This document shows positions 34,967 through 43,521 of a stretch of 50,579 bases of DNA, piece by piece. Numbering within the stretch: the first letter of the stretch is position 1; every line of letters starts with the position of its first letter. Source of the DNA: SLJN01 sp964505385. Its GTDB lineage: Bacteria > Bacteroidota > Rhodothermia > Balneolales > Natronogracilivirgulaceae. The stretch lies in assembly GCA_964505385.1 (NCBI GenBank), contig CAZDIA010000020.1:1-50579 (forward strand), written 5' to 3'. The position numbers were made by a program, and so were the translations under genes. Below the pieces are notes generated by a model that was given only the letters and a program-made list of their open reading frames with translations, made no database searches and was not told the DNA's origin.

Positions 34967-35407
34967 ATGACACTCGTAAGATTTCGACCCGCAAGAAACC
35001 TTGACCTGCCGGAAGTTCCGCGCCGCTTCAGCGATATGATGGATGAGTTTTTCAATGAGTCAATCGACCGGCGTGAGCGCAACGGCTTCACCCCTGATGT
35101 CAATGTGCGAGAAGATAACACTCACTATTACATTGAAGTAAGTCTTCCCGGAATTTCCAAAGAAGATCTAAAAATTAATTTGGATGACAACACACTCTAT
35201 ATCAGCGGAGAGCGTCGACGGGAAAACAAGGAAGAAAATGTAAAGTATCATCTGGTTGAATCCAGCTATGGCAAGTTCGAAAGAGCATTCACCCTTCCCG
35301 AAAATGTGGATCAGGATACCATTAATGCTGAATTCAAGGATGGTATTTTAACACTGTCTATAGAGAAAAAGCAGAAAAAAGTTAGTAAAGAAATTTCTGT
35401 GAAGTAA
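34967..35407 (+). CDS. Hsp20-family small heat-shock protein (1)
   Basis: 146 residues: a short variable N-terminus, the alpha-crystallin domain (about 42-140) with DVNVREDNTHYYIEVSLPGI, then GERRREN, YGKFERAFTLPENVD and GILTLSIEKK, and a basic C-terminus without a clear I-x-I motif. It is an ATP-independent holdase in the cytoplasm. The frame is open to an earlier ATG (34955), but the strong SD GGAGGT eight bases before 34967 fixes the start there. First of three hsp20 genes, each with its own hairpin terminator, so they are probably independent transcripts. AACC-N7-GGTT can hide the SD. Confidence 0.95.
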   Translation: MTLVRFRPARNLDLPEVPRRFSDMMDEFFNESIDRRERNGFTPDVNVREDNTHYYIEVSLPGISKEDLKINLDDNTLYISGERRRENKEENVKYHLVESSYGKFERAFTLPENVDQDTINAEFKDGILTLSIEKKQKKVSKEISVK

Positions 35408-35431
35408 CATTCAGTAGAAATCTATTTCCGC

Positions 35432-35464
35432 AAAAAAGGGATGCTTAAAAAGTATCCCTTTTTT
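35432..35464 (+). terminator. Intrinsic terminator after hsp20 (1)
   Basis: AAAAAAGGGATGC and GTATCCCTTTTTT form a stem (one G:T pair) around a TTAAAAA loop, with a T-run. It lies 24 bases after the stop; the symmetrical A-run could let it act on both strands. Confidence 0.85.
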
Positions 35465-35580
35465 GTTTCTGAATGGGTGACGTTCGAACCCTGAGTTCGT
35501 GTTTCTTTTTATACAGGATCTTAGTAAGCAATTGCTATAATATTATTTATTGCACTTATCCCCTACCATTGTACACACTT

Positions 35581-35736
35581 GAAGGAAGTTTCACCACCAC
35601 GAGCACCAAGGAGACACCACGGCTACTACGAAAGAATAATTTAAAATAAAACGTAGTGCTCGTTGCGCCTTCTTTGTGCCCGTTGTGGTTAGATAAATAG
35701 GAAGTTTCACCAAAACGAGCACAACTAAGACATCCC
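35581..35736. repeat. ACCACGAGCAC-type short repeats
   Basis: GGAAGTTTCACCACCACGAGCACCAAGGAGACACC (35584 onward) recurs as GGAAGTTTCACCAAAACGAGCACAACTAAGACATC (35700 onward). Between them TAGTGCTCGTTGCGCCTTC and GTGCCCGTTGTGGTTAG are inverted versions. A related ACCACCACGGGCACAACGGATG lies at 34340. The 35408-36014 region holds no gene; apart from these repeats and the terminator, only the second hsp20 promoter is expected. Confidence 0.6.
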
Positions 35737-36014
35737 GACATAAACCTGGATAGCCTTGATATATGCGCAGATGCTGGCAGATGTACTTCAAATACTGCTG
35801 ATTCAGAATCGAATTCAGGTTCGAAAGTTTCGTGCTATGTTTTCCATATTATTCATCAAGTTTTACTTCTTGCATATCTTTTCTTAAAAAATGTCATACC
35901 CACCGAAAAATTGACATATACACTATTTGAATCTGCCGTTTGGCACGTCATTTGTGATGTATCAGGGTAAAACAAGTAGGATGTAAACCGGGAACCAAAA
36001 AGAAGGAGGGCGTT

Positions 36015-36467
36015 ATGGCTATTGAAAAAGTAAGACCAGAAATGGAGCGTGGAGTAGGTCGTAATATTAATACATTCTCTGATCTGCTGGATCGATTTTT
36101 TGAGGATTCTTTGGGCAGAACTGCACCATTTGGAACTGGTGAATTTTTACCCCAAGTGGATGTTTCTGAAACCAAAACACATTTCAACTACGAGATTTCA
36201 TTACCGGGTATGAATAAGGAAGATATTAACATCAATGTTGATGATAACTTACTGACCATCAGTGGTGAGCGAAAATTTGAAGACGAGAAGAAAGAAGAAG
36301 GTCAGTATCACCTGGTTGAAAACCGATATGGCAGTTTCAGCCGTACTTTGACTTTGCCCGGAAATGCGAATCCGGATTCCATAGAAGCAAAGTATGAAAA
36401 CGGAATCCTCCGTATCTCCGTCGAAAAAGATAAAGAAAAGACGGGTAAAGAAATTGAAATCAAATAA
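36015..36467 (+). CDS. Hsp20-family small heat-shock protein (2)
   Basis: 150 residues with the alpha-crystallin domain at about 47-145: QVDVSETKTHFNYEISLPGM, then LTISGERKFEDEKKEEGQYH, YGSFSRTLTLPGNANPDS and GILRISVEKDK. The N-terminus carries FSDLLDRFFEDSLGR, shared almost word for word with the third paralogue, so copies 2 and 3 are closer to each other than to copy 1. The start ATG is preceded by AGGAGGG at good spacing. It is separated from copies 1 and 3 by terminator hairpins. Confidence 0.95.
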   Translation: MAIEKVRPEMERGVGRNINTFSDLLDRFFEDSLGRTAPFGTGEFLPQVDVSETKTHFNYEISLPGMNKEDININVDDNLLTISGERKFEDEKKEEGQYHLVENRYGSFSRTLTLPGNANPDSIEAKYENGILRISVEKDKEKTGKEIEIK

Positions 36468-36502
36468 TCTCCAATTTTAGGATCATCTTATAATATTCAT
36501 GA

Positions 36503-36536
36503 ATAAGGAAGATGCGCTGATACGCATCTTCCTTAT
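36503..36536 (+). terminator. Perfect 14-bp hairpin after hsp20 (2)
   Basis: ATAAGGAAGATGCG pairs perfectly with CGCATCTTCCTTAT around CTGATA, 35 bases after the stop. There is no long T-run behind it, so it may be a weak terminator or a 3' end stabiliser that allows some read-through into the third hsp20. Confidence 0.6.
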
Positions 36537-36601
36537 ATCTCATTAAAACCATCAATTTGTACAGTTACTTTTATAAGATGAAACCTAAAAAGGAGGTTAA
36601 T

Positions 36602-37048
36602 ATGTCTGAAGAAAGAGCTCGACCGGAAGTTGACCAAAAGTTTAGTCAGAACTATGGTCAATTTTCCGATTTGCTGGATCGGTTTTTTGAGGATACATAC
36701 CGGAATGCACCGCGGAAAAATGATCAGTTTATACCGCAGGTGAATGTATCTGAAACCGAATCCCATTATTACTATGAAATTACTCTGCCGGGAATGAGAA
36801 AAGAAGATATCCACATTGTTGTGGATGAAAATACCTTGACAATTAGCGGTGAGCGTAAACCTGACAGGCAGAAAAGTGAGGAAACCTATCACTTGGTTGA
36901 AAACCAGTACGGGTCTTTCAACCGAACTCTGACGCTCCCGAAAAATGCCAATGTCGACAGCATTGAAGCGAATTATGAAAATGGCATTCTACGGTTATCC
37001 GTAGAAAAAAATCAACAAGGTCCCGGTAGGGAAATAAAGGTCAAATAA
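36602..37048 (+). CDS. Hsp20-family small heat-shock protein (3)
   Basis: 148 residues from the ATG at 36602. The frame is open 15 codons further up, but AAGGAGGT directly before 36602 marks this start. N-terminal FSDLLDRFFEDTYRN, alpha-crystallin domain about 45-143 (QVNVSETESHYYYEITLPGM, SGERKPDRQ, YGSFNRTLTLPKNANVDS, GILRLSVEKNQ). It is a recent paralogue of the gene at 36015. AACCT-N7-AGGTT spans the SD, so the ribosome site can form a small hairpin. A terminator follows 25 bases after the stop. Confidence 0.95.
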   Translation: MSEERARPEVDQKFSQNYGQFSDLLDRFFEDTYRNAPRKNDQFIPQVNVSETESHYYYEITLPGMRKEDIHIVVDENTLTISGERKPDRQKSEETYHLVENQYGSFNRTLTLPKNANVDSIEANYENGILRLSVEKNQQGPGREIKVK

Positions 37049-37073
37049 TCTCCATTAGGATCATCTCAAACAC

Positions 37074-37115
37074 AGAAGGGAGAGGCGGTGAAACGTGTCT
37101 CCCTTCTTTCATTTT
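37074..37115 (+). terminator. Intrinsic terminator after hsp20 (3)
   Basis: AGAAGGGAGA (37074-37083) pairs with TCTCCCTTCT (37098-37107) and is followed by TTCATTTT. It closes the hsp20 cluster. Confidence 0.8.
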
Positions 37116-37266
37116 ATACAATATTAAACTCTCCAAACCAACAGTAACTCATATTAGCAACTGGATTGGGGATGTCATTTCTCCATCTGAAAATTATAAA
37201 TAATTAACCTACTCTAACAAACTATTCCAATTAACTGGTGTCTGGCTTTAAAATTACGCCTGGATT

Positions 37267-37911
37267 TTATCGGCTCATCATCTCGCTCGCATTCTCAAAA
37301 CACCAGTATAATTCCTTTGCAATCAAAGAGCCGGCGTAATCATACATCTCGGTTTGCTGTTCTGTGGAATCGTAATTTTTAGGGTCATCATACGGGAGTG
37401 ATATCCTTTTTTCCGCACCGGGAATTACCGGACAATTAGCGTCAGCATCCGAACAAACCATAACCGCCGCAAAGTTACTCTCCGGATTTGGGGGCTCATC
37501 ATATTTTTTTGAATAACAAAACATTTCATGTGGATTATTCCCATTCATCACAAGCTGTCTGGGGTTGGTCCTTGATGGGTGCGTTTCGATTGAAAAACCG
37601 CATCGCTGCATAGCAGCTATTGCATTGGGATGAAAGGCAGTAGCTTCTGTTCCGCCCGAATAGCAATACACATCCGGAATTTGAAACCAGATAGCAAACG
37701 TGTGCGCCCAGATCTGTGCCATATGGCTGCGTCTGGAATTATGGGTACACACAAATAGCAGCTTCACCAGCCGGTGCTCATCTCTGCTTGTTGCAATATA
37801 CCGGCTGAGCTCTTTAAGGGTCTGCCTGCGATGCTCAGGAATTTCTTTGGTTTCCTGTTCGATTTTCTTAACAAAGTTTTTGATTTCGGGAAACAAATTC
37901 GGGTAGGACAT
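37267..37911 (-). CDS. ArsC / low-molecular-weight phosphatase-like protein
   Basis: 214 residues. After a helical N-terminal extension (about 1-48) comes the P-loop KLLFVCTHNSRRSHMAQ with the CX5R signature (Cys about 54), as in thioredoxin-linked arsenate reductases and low-molecular-weight protein tyrosine phosphatases. Later motifs are CYSGGTEATAFHPNAI, then FAAVMVCSDADANCPVIPGAEKRISLPYDDP, with two further Cys (about 161 and 167) resembling the redox relay region of ArsC. It could reduce arsenate or dephosphorylate a protein or metabolite; no ars genes are adjacent. Single gene, convergent with hsp20 (3). Confidence 0.85.
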   Translation of the reverse strand: MSYPNLFPEIKNFVKKIEQETKEIPEHRRQTLKELSRYIATSRDEHRLVKLLFVCTHNSRRSHMAQIWAHTFAIWFQIPDVYCYSGGTEATAFHPNAIAAMQRCGFSIETHPSRTNPRQLVMNGNNPHEMFCYSKKYDEPPNPESNFAAVMVCSDADANCPVIPGAEKRISLPYDDPKNYDSTEQQTEMYDYAGSLIAKELYWCFENASEMMSR

Positions 37912-38189
37912 GTTTCATGCGATTCATGATTAGAAAGTGGCTTACTGATGAATAGTAATAAAATATGTCATCAAATAGATAAATTTTGAGTTAATGTTTT
38001 TTCAGGCAGAAAAATCCACCCGCTTGATTGGTATAATTTTTATTTGCAACTAAAAAACACTCAATCAGTATTCTAAACCGTTGATGTTATCGTAGTGGCT
38101 GATGTATCGTGATTTAATCAACCAGGATAATAATCAGAATTAGATATATCAGTCTGTCTTATCCTTATAAACAACTAAAGAGTGTGAGA

Positions 38190-39725
38190 ATGGGTAATCA
38201 TTATTCTAAATTTACCACTGCTATTACGCTGGTACTTCTATTTCTTTTAATCCGCTTTCCCGGCGGCGAAACTTTCACTTCATCAGACAACTCGGATACC
38301 TACATCTACGAGGGTGATCAGGTGGAACAGGGACAGGGAAAAGACACCCCTATCAATACCCTTGGTGATTTCAACAACGCATTGGTTAGCATTGCCGAAT
38401 CCTCTACGCCGGCTGTGGTAACAGTAATGACTGCAAGAACGGAAGAAATCCAGCAACGGCGTTCTCCGTTCGACATGTTCGAAGAATTTTTCGAGAATCA
38501 TCCGTTTTTTCAGCAACAACCACAGCAACCCCAACGACCGGACCGCTCACCACGAGAAAGGCGTCTGGAAGGAATGGGTTCCGGAGCTATACTCTCCGAT
38601 GACGGCTTGATCATGACGAATAACCACGTCATCGATCGTGCTGATACCGTATCCGTCAGATTATATGATGATAAAATTCTGGGAGCTGAGGTGGTCGGAA
38701 CTGACCCCAACACCGATATAGCATTGCTTCGCGTGGATGCAGAAAATCTACCAAGCCTAAGCTTCGGTGACAGCGAAGCCCTTAGCGTAGGTGAAATGGT
38801 CATGGCTATTGGAAGCCCGCTCTCACAAGAACTTGCGCATTCCGTCACCCAGGGTATTGTAAGTGCTAAAGGCCGTGCGGACGTTGGTTTGCTCGACTAT
38901 GAAAATTTCATTCAAACCGATGCCGCAATTAACCAGGGTAACTCCGGCGGACCACTGATCAACCTTGACGGTGAAATTATTGGAATAAATACAGCTATTG
39001 CAAGCAGAGGCGGTGGTTTTCAGGGAATTGGATTTGCCATCCCAAGCAACATCGCAAGCTCTGTGAAGGAACAATTAATTGAAACCGGCAAGGTTGTCCG
39101 CGCTTATATGGGAGTCAATATCAGGGCTCTTGACCCCGATATGGCTGAAGCTTTCGGCGCTCCGGATGATCGGGGAGCACTTGTTGAACAGGTTATGGAA
39201 GATAGCCCCGCTGACAGAGCCGGACTGCAGGATGGTGATATCATTCGTGAAAAAGACGGTGAGCGGGTTCGCAGCCATAGCCGATTGCGTACAGAAATTG
39301 CAAACAGTACGCCAGGCACTGAAATTACTCTCACAATTTTCAGAGATGGTGAAGAATTAGAAATCGACGTAACCCTCGATGAGATGCCTGATGACGTCAT
39401 GGCACTGGAAGACGGAAGCGAGCAGAATATCCAGGATGCCATAGGTTTTACGGTCAGGGAACTGGATGATGAAGCACGCGATCAGGCCGGCCTCAGGGCT
39501 GATGCACAGGGAGTTGTTGTTGAAAATGTTGACCCGCAAAGCGAGGCATACCGAAACAATGTCCGGGATGGTCAGGTCATAATTTCAGTACAGCGCAACC
39601 CGGTCACTTCAGTCGAGGAGTTTAGCACCATAATTTCAGAAATTCCTCCGGGTGAGCAGCTGCTCTTACAAGTAGTGCAGGATCAGCGTCGGTTCTTTAT
39701 AAACTTCCCAATGCCTGAGCAGTAA
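38190..39725 (+). CDS. HtrA/DegP-family periplasmic serine protease
   Basis: 511 residues from the ATG at 38190; a GTG two codons earlier is less likely. Signal or anchor segment about 9-25 (TAITLVLLFLLIRFPGG), a Gln/Pro/Arg-rich linker (about 108-125), then the trypsin-like domain with His in MTNNHVID, Asp in DPNTDIALLRV and Ser in NQGNSGGPLINL. Two PDZ domains follow (about 305-390 and 415-508, with GALVEQVMEDSPADRAGLQDGDII). It degrades or chaperones misfolded envelope proteins. Standing alone with a strong terminator; it fits the stress theme of the neighbourhood. Confidence 0.97.
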   Translation: MGNHYSKFTTAITLVLLFLLIRFPGGETFTSSDNSDTYIYEGDQVEQGQGKDTPINTLGDFNNALVSIAESSTPAVVTVMTARTEEIQQRRSPFDMFEEFFENHPFFQQQPQQPQRPDRSPRERRLEGMGSGAILSDDGLIMTNNHVIDRADTVSVRLYDDKILGAEVVGTDPNTDIALLRVDAENLPSLSFGDSEALSVGEMVMAIGSPLSQELAHSVTQGIVSAKGRADVGLLDYENFIQTDAAINQGNSGGPLINLDGEIIGINTAIASRGGGFQGIGFAIPSNIASSVKEQLIETGKVVRAYMGVNIRALDPDMAEAFGAPDDRGALVEQVMEDSPADRAGLQDGDIIREKDGERVRSHSRLRTEIANSTPGTEITLTIFRDGEELEIDVTLDEMPDDVMALEDGSEQNIQDAIGFTVRELDDEARDQAGLRADAQGVVVENVDPQSEAYRNNVRDGQVIISVQRNPVTSVEEFSTIISEIPPGEQLLLQVVQDQRRFFINFPMPEQ

Positions 39726-39761
39726 TAGCGATTTAAAATATTGGTTTAATCTTTCAAAGAG

Positions 39762-39788
39762 GGGGCTTTCATTAAGCCCCTTTTTTTG
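39762..39788 (+). terminator. Intrinsic terminator after htrA
   Basis: GGGGCTT and AAGCCCC form a perfect 7-bp GC-rich stem around TCATT, followed by seven T. It separates htrA from the convergent gene ending at 39791. Confidence 0.9.
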
Positions 39789-39790
39789 TT

Positions 39791-40582
39791 TCAGCTCTCC
39801 TGCTGTAGTTCCAGTTGCTGTGTCTCAGGATTAAACTTCCAGGTAACCCTTTCATCTTCTCCATGATACTTTTTCGTGGAAAAATAGAGCAGTCCATCTT
39901 TCCATTCGGGATTTTGAAACCTGGGTTTCAGCAGTGATCCCTGCGGCTGATCAGTACCGGTTTCATAATCCGGTATTTCATTTTCAAGAGCCGAAATGAT
40001 ATCGGATTCCGAAAACCCCGCCATTTTGGTAAACTGCTCAAGGTCAACAATATGGAGATGATCACCGTGTGATCTTGCCGTGCCCAGTGTGTAGGCGGCG
40101 TAACTCCGGTCAGCAGCCCAGGCGATTTCATCAAGCCCTCCGGGTGCCGGGGTGTCGATCACTTTGAACTCCTCTCCCGCAATTTCATAAATTCCAACTA
40201 TCGAGATGGTGGTGGCAATTGCATATGTGGTAGCCGAAAACAGCAACCATTGCCGGTCAGGTGAAAGAGAAGCTCTGCCGAAGCGATTAAAGTGTTCAGC
40301 TTTTCTTTCCATATCCCCGATTTCAACCGGCTCATCAAACCATTCATCCCACTCTTCTTCAGCCATTTTTTGCCAGTCGGTGATGGTATACCGCCAGGTG
40401 GAATCCGCTTCCTCAAAATACAAGGTCAGGGTTTCGGCATCATCATCTACTTCAGCGCGATCCGGTCGATCAGGAAGTTCCGAAACAACCATCGACTGGA
40501 AAAATATCCAAACTAACACTACGATCAGGACGCCCAGCGCTAACGTAAACTCAAGAATTCTTTTTTGATGAAATTGAGGCAA
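39791..40582 (-). CDS. Membrane-anchored protein of unknown function
   Basis: 263 residues with one N-terminal transmembrane anchor (about 11-31, FTLALGVLIVVLVWIFFQSMV). The rest is extracytoplasmic, acidic and beta-rich, with WD-type or TolB-like stretches (ASLSPDRQWLLFSATTYA, LDEIAWAADRSYAAYTLG, GLLYFSTKKYHGEDERVTWKF). It may form a partial propeller or sensor domain, but no family is recognised. Single gene, convergent with htrA and about 120 bases from its neighbour. The sequence is intact, so a lineage-specific envelope protein is likely. Confidence 0.7.
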   Translation of the reverse strand: MPQFHQKRILEFTLALGVLIVVLVWIFFQSMVVSELPDRPDRAEVDDDAETLTLYFEEADSTWRYTITDWQKMAEEEWDEWFDEPVEIGDMERKAEHFNRFGRASLSPDRQWLLFSATTYAIATTISIVGIYEIAGEEFKVIDTPAPGGLDEIAWAADRSYAAYTLGTARSHGDHLHIVDLEQFTKMAGFSESDIISALENEIPDYETGTDQPQGSLLKPRFQNPEWKDGLLYFSTKKYHGEDERVTWKFNPETQQLELQQES

Positions 40583-40703
40583 AACCGGGCAATCTGTTAG
40601 CGGTGAACACTATGTAATAACAGCAGATCTTCTTGTCACGTAATCGCTAAAATGCGCAGAATTCCATTAACCGGCCGAAGACACGCCGGGTAAAAACGTA
40701 TAA

Positions 40704-41501
40704 TCATACCTTATAGAACTGCTCACGCAACTCCTGGATATATACTCCGATATCGTTTCGCAGTTCAAACAGATTCAGATCGATTTCAAGATATAGTTTT
40801 CGGCTGATGAGTTGTTTATTGTAGATGTTTCGCCATTGCTGCAGGGCATGATTGGCAGCGGCTAACGCTTTTTTACTGTATGCAATATTAGCTCCGAGCA
40901 CCTCCCGCTCAAATCCGAACGAGTGCCCCGCCGCAATTTTGGCAGCTATTTGAAGTGACCTGGTGATAAACTCTTGGATATCTTTAGATTCTATGAAAAC
41001 CTTCTCGGTTTCTCCTTTTTCCAGCAGTTTCGCGCCAAGAGAGCGTGCCTTTAAGTAAACCGGCAACTTTTCAATTGAGCCGTAATCACTCATGATGAAA
41101 TCATCACTCAGGCTCTTCCATTCCTCGCCTTCATCATCCCATTCTTCAAGTTCATCATTCAATTCTTCAAAAAACAGGTCATCATCTTCCTCGTCCTCAT
41201 CCTCATCTTCTGATTCTTCGAAATCAAAACCCATGATCGGATCTTCAAGATCATCATCTTCGTCCTCAAGATCTTCATCATCGGGGAAATAGGACTCTTC
41301 AATCAGCAGCTCTTCTTCGATATAGGCATTGATCGCCTCAATTCTGGAACCGTACTCATCCATTAACTGAGCCCAGCGGGGTTTGCCGGTGGTGCCCCCG
41401 TTTTCAAAAAAGGCACGCAGCTGCTTATTTTGATTTTCCATCTGATTGATGTGGGATTCCCACTCAAATTCATTCCAGATTTCATCGTCAAAAGAGTGCA
41501 T
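40704..41501 (-). CDS. Helical protein with central acidic low-complexity stretch
   Basis: 265 residues in three parts: an N-terminal helical region (about 1-70, EFEWESHINQMENQNKQLRA), a run of almost only Asp and Glu (about 74-128, DEDLEDEDDDLED and EDEDEDEEDDDLFFEE), and a C-terminal all-helical domain (about 140-265, IQEFITRSLQIAAKIAAGH, KKALAAANHALQQWRNIYNK). No signal peptide or membrane segment is seen. The family is unknown; the acidic linker suggests electrostatic interaction with basic proteins, cations or nucleic-acid-binding proteins. It follows the pnp-type gene on the same strand, 89 bases behind it. Confidence 0.75.
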   Translation of the reverse strand: MHSFDDEIWNEFEWESHINQMENQNKQLRAFFENGGTTGKPRWAQLMDEYGSRIEAINAYIEEELLIEESYFPDDEDLEDEDDDLEDPIMGFDFEESEDEDEDEEDDDLFFEELNDELEEWDDEGEEWKSLSDDFIMSDYGSIEKLPVYLKARSLGAKLLEKGETEKVFIESKDIQEFITRSLQIAAKIAAGHSFGFEREVLGANIAYSKKALAAANHALQQWRNIYNKQLISRKLYLEIDLNLFELRNDIGVYIQELREQFYKV

Positions 41502-41590
41502 ATAGCTAACTGAATTTAATAAACCTGTGATTCCGGATGTTGTTCACTACATCAACGCCCTGACAATACCCTTATTTCGATTCAGATTAA

Positions 41591-42430
41591 TTACAGGCGA
41601 CTTAAAACTCCTGTGATTACATTCGTCATTTTCGGCTCAGCGATACCGGCAGCTTCCAGGATATCTTCCATTTTAACCGGCTCCAGCGCTTCAGGAAAGC
41701 ATTCATCCGTAATCGCGGAAATGCCCAGTACTTTCATTCCGAGATGCTGGGCGCATATCACTTCCGGCACCGTACTCATACCCACAACATCAGCTCCTAT
41801 CGTTCTGAGGAAACGGTATTCAGCACGGGTTTCCAGATTTGGCCCGGTTACAGCAACGAATACACCTTCCTGCATGTGGATGTTTTTTTCCAGCGCCACA
41901 TCCCGCGCAAGATCAATAAGAGAACGCGTATATGGTTCGCTCATATCGGGAAAGCGCGGACCGAGGTCATCATCATTCGGGCCCATAAGCGGATTGTCGC
42001 CAAGCATGTTTATCTGATCCACGATGCACATGATGTCGCCGCGGCGGTAATTGGGATTCATCCCGCCACAGGCATTAGAAACCATCAAATGCGTAGCGCC
42101 ATTGGCTGCAAGCACTCGGATGGGAAATACAATTTTCTGCATTGTATATCCCTCGTAATAATGAAACCGGCCCTGCATGGCGACGACGGTTTTACCGCCA
42201 AGTTCGCCGAATAGCAACCGACCGGCGTGGCTTTCTACTGTTGAGGTGGGAAAATGTGGAATTTTATCATATGGAATACTGTCTTTCACATCCATCTGCT
42301 CAGCAAGCCTGCCCAGCCCGGTTCCCAGAATTAACATGTATTCCGGCCGGAGCTCCGTCTGTTCCTGGATATAGGCAAGTGCCTCGTCGCGGTTTTTCCT
42401 GAATGTTTCTACAGTTTCGTATTGCTGCAT
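41591..42430 (-). CDS. Purine-nucleoside phosphorylase
   Basis: 279 residues, the trimeric PNP (PunA/DeoD-II) type. Motifs: MLILGTGLGRLAE (phosphate loop), VESHAGRLLFGELGG, MQGRFHYYEGY, VSNACGGMNP and GADVVGMSTVPEVICAQH, with purine-site residues in ITDECF. It cleaves inosine or guanosine with phosphate in purine salvage, in the cytoplasm. It starts 16 bases after the divIVA stop, so it is probably co-transcribed with divIVA. Confidence 0.96.
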   Translation of the reverse strand: MQQYETVETFRKNRDEALAYIQEQTELRPEYMLILGTGLGRLAEQMDVKDSIPYDKIPHFPTSTVESHAGRLLFGELGGKTVVAMQGRFHYYEGYTMQKIVFPIRVLAANGATHLMVSNACGGMNPNYRRGDIMCIVDQINMLGDNPLMGPNDDDLGPRFPDMSEPYTRSLIDLARDVALEKNIHMQEGVFVAVTGPNLETRAEYRFLRTIGADVVGMSTVPEVICAQHLGMKVLGISAITDECFPEALEPVKMEDILEAAGIAEPKMTNVITGVLSRL

Positions 42431-42446
42431 AATTTAAGTTTTGTTG

Positions 42447-43061
42447 TTAATCAATCTCATCAATAATCTGGTCAATGTCATCATCCCCTGATGTTGCGGC
42501 CGACTGCTTCTTCCGGGATTGCCGGCTATCCTCCTTTTTACTTTCAGCAGTTTCTCCCTCAAGCTTTCCGGTATCCGAATCTTCATCGGGCGGCAGACTG
42601 AACACTTGTAATTCGTCTTTGGAAAAAGAATGCAATGACTCCTGCGCCATATCCAGATAAGATCGAATCCCCCTGATAATTTCTTCACGACGTTCCAGCA
42701 ACCGCATCACGCTTTGACGAATCTGCTGGCGCTGCTGGCGTGCCTGTAATAATATATTCTCAGATTCTACTTCGGCTTTTTCAATTTTATTGCGAGCCTC
42801 TTTTTCCGCACCCCGCACGCGCTGTTCAGCAGATTGTTTTGCTGTTTGCAATGTTTCATGTAATGTCTCCTCGACCCTCTGGTAATGGCTGAGCTTATCC
42901 TTAAGATGAGCAATTTCCTTTTCCAGTTCTTTATTTTTTGCCACGAGGTGCTCCCATTCGGTAGAGATAAGGTTCAGAAAAGATTTCACCTCAGCAACAT
43001 CATAACCACGAAAAGACTTATCAAAAGTCTGTTGTTTAATTTCCAGTGCGGTAAGTTTCAT
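42447..43061 (-). CDS. DivIVA-domain protein
   Basis: 204 residues: DivIVA N-terminal membrane-binding domain (about 1-35, ALEIKQQTFDKSFRGYDVAEVKSFL with the F-GYD-xEV-xFL pattern), followed by a long coiled coil (about 36-150) and an acidic, Ser/Lys-rich tail. DivIVA proteins mark curved membranes at poles and septa. They are best known in Gram-positives, where they guide division or growth; the role in this lineage is unknown. Upstream gene order yggS, small membrane protein, divIVA recalls the Gram-positive ylm cluster. Confidence 0.88.
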   Translation of the reverse strand: MKLTALEIKQQTFDKSFRGYDVAEVKSFLNLISTEWEHLVAKNKELEKEIAHLKDKLSHYQRVEETLHETLQTAKQSAEQRVRGAEKEARNKIEKAEVESENILLQARQQRQQIRQSVMRLLERREEIIRGIRSYLDMAQESLHSFSKDELQVFSLPPDEDSDTGKLEGETAESKKEDSRQSRKKQSAATSGDDDIDQIIDEID

Positions 43062-43521
43062 AGTACTTCAAAGTAATAAATTATGCGAAAAATTAAATGT
43101 CAGGAATTTAGATGGCAAGCACTCAGTTTTTAAACAAAGTGTGCATTATCAAATTTCATTTCTGTCGAATTTTGGCAGGAAATTTTTGTTTTTCCCTATC
43201 CACTGTATCATAAAGAATTTTAAGAAGTCAAGAAGTTAAGAAGTTAAGAAAATAAGAGTAGTTTGCAGGAGCGGCTGAGGTTGCTGGGTTCTTGGTAAAA
43301 TAATCAATACTTATCCCGTATACCTTCGGGAAAACTTCTGATTCAAATGACCAAATACTCCGCATTAATCTAACTACTGCAATGAAACAGTACACAAATA
43401 GCTGCCGCCGGTAGTTACTATGTTGATTTCAATTTACTTAAAACTTTTAAGTTTTATCCGTTTGATGATACAATCTATTCCGTTTCAAAATAGCACAATT
43501 GCATCATCTGAACAATTGAAA
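43062..43521. other. Intergenic region
   Basis: 460 bases between divIVA and the small membrane protein gene. It contains a short direct-repeat run at 43217-43258 built from AAGAAGTTAAGAAGTTAAG units. No gene and no clear terminator. The divIVA promoter should lie near 43065-43150. Confidence 0.5.

Noticed and set aside
41092..41292. Serine-rich 66-codon plus-strand frame
   Set aside because: Poly-Ser is the antisense reading of the Asp/Glu tract of the real gene.
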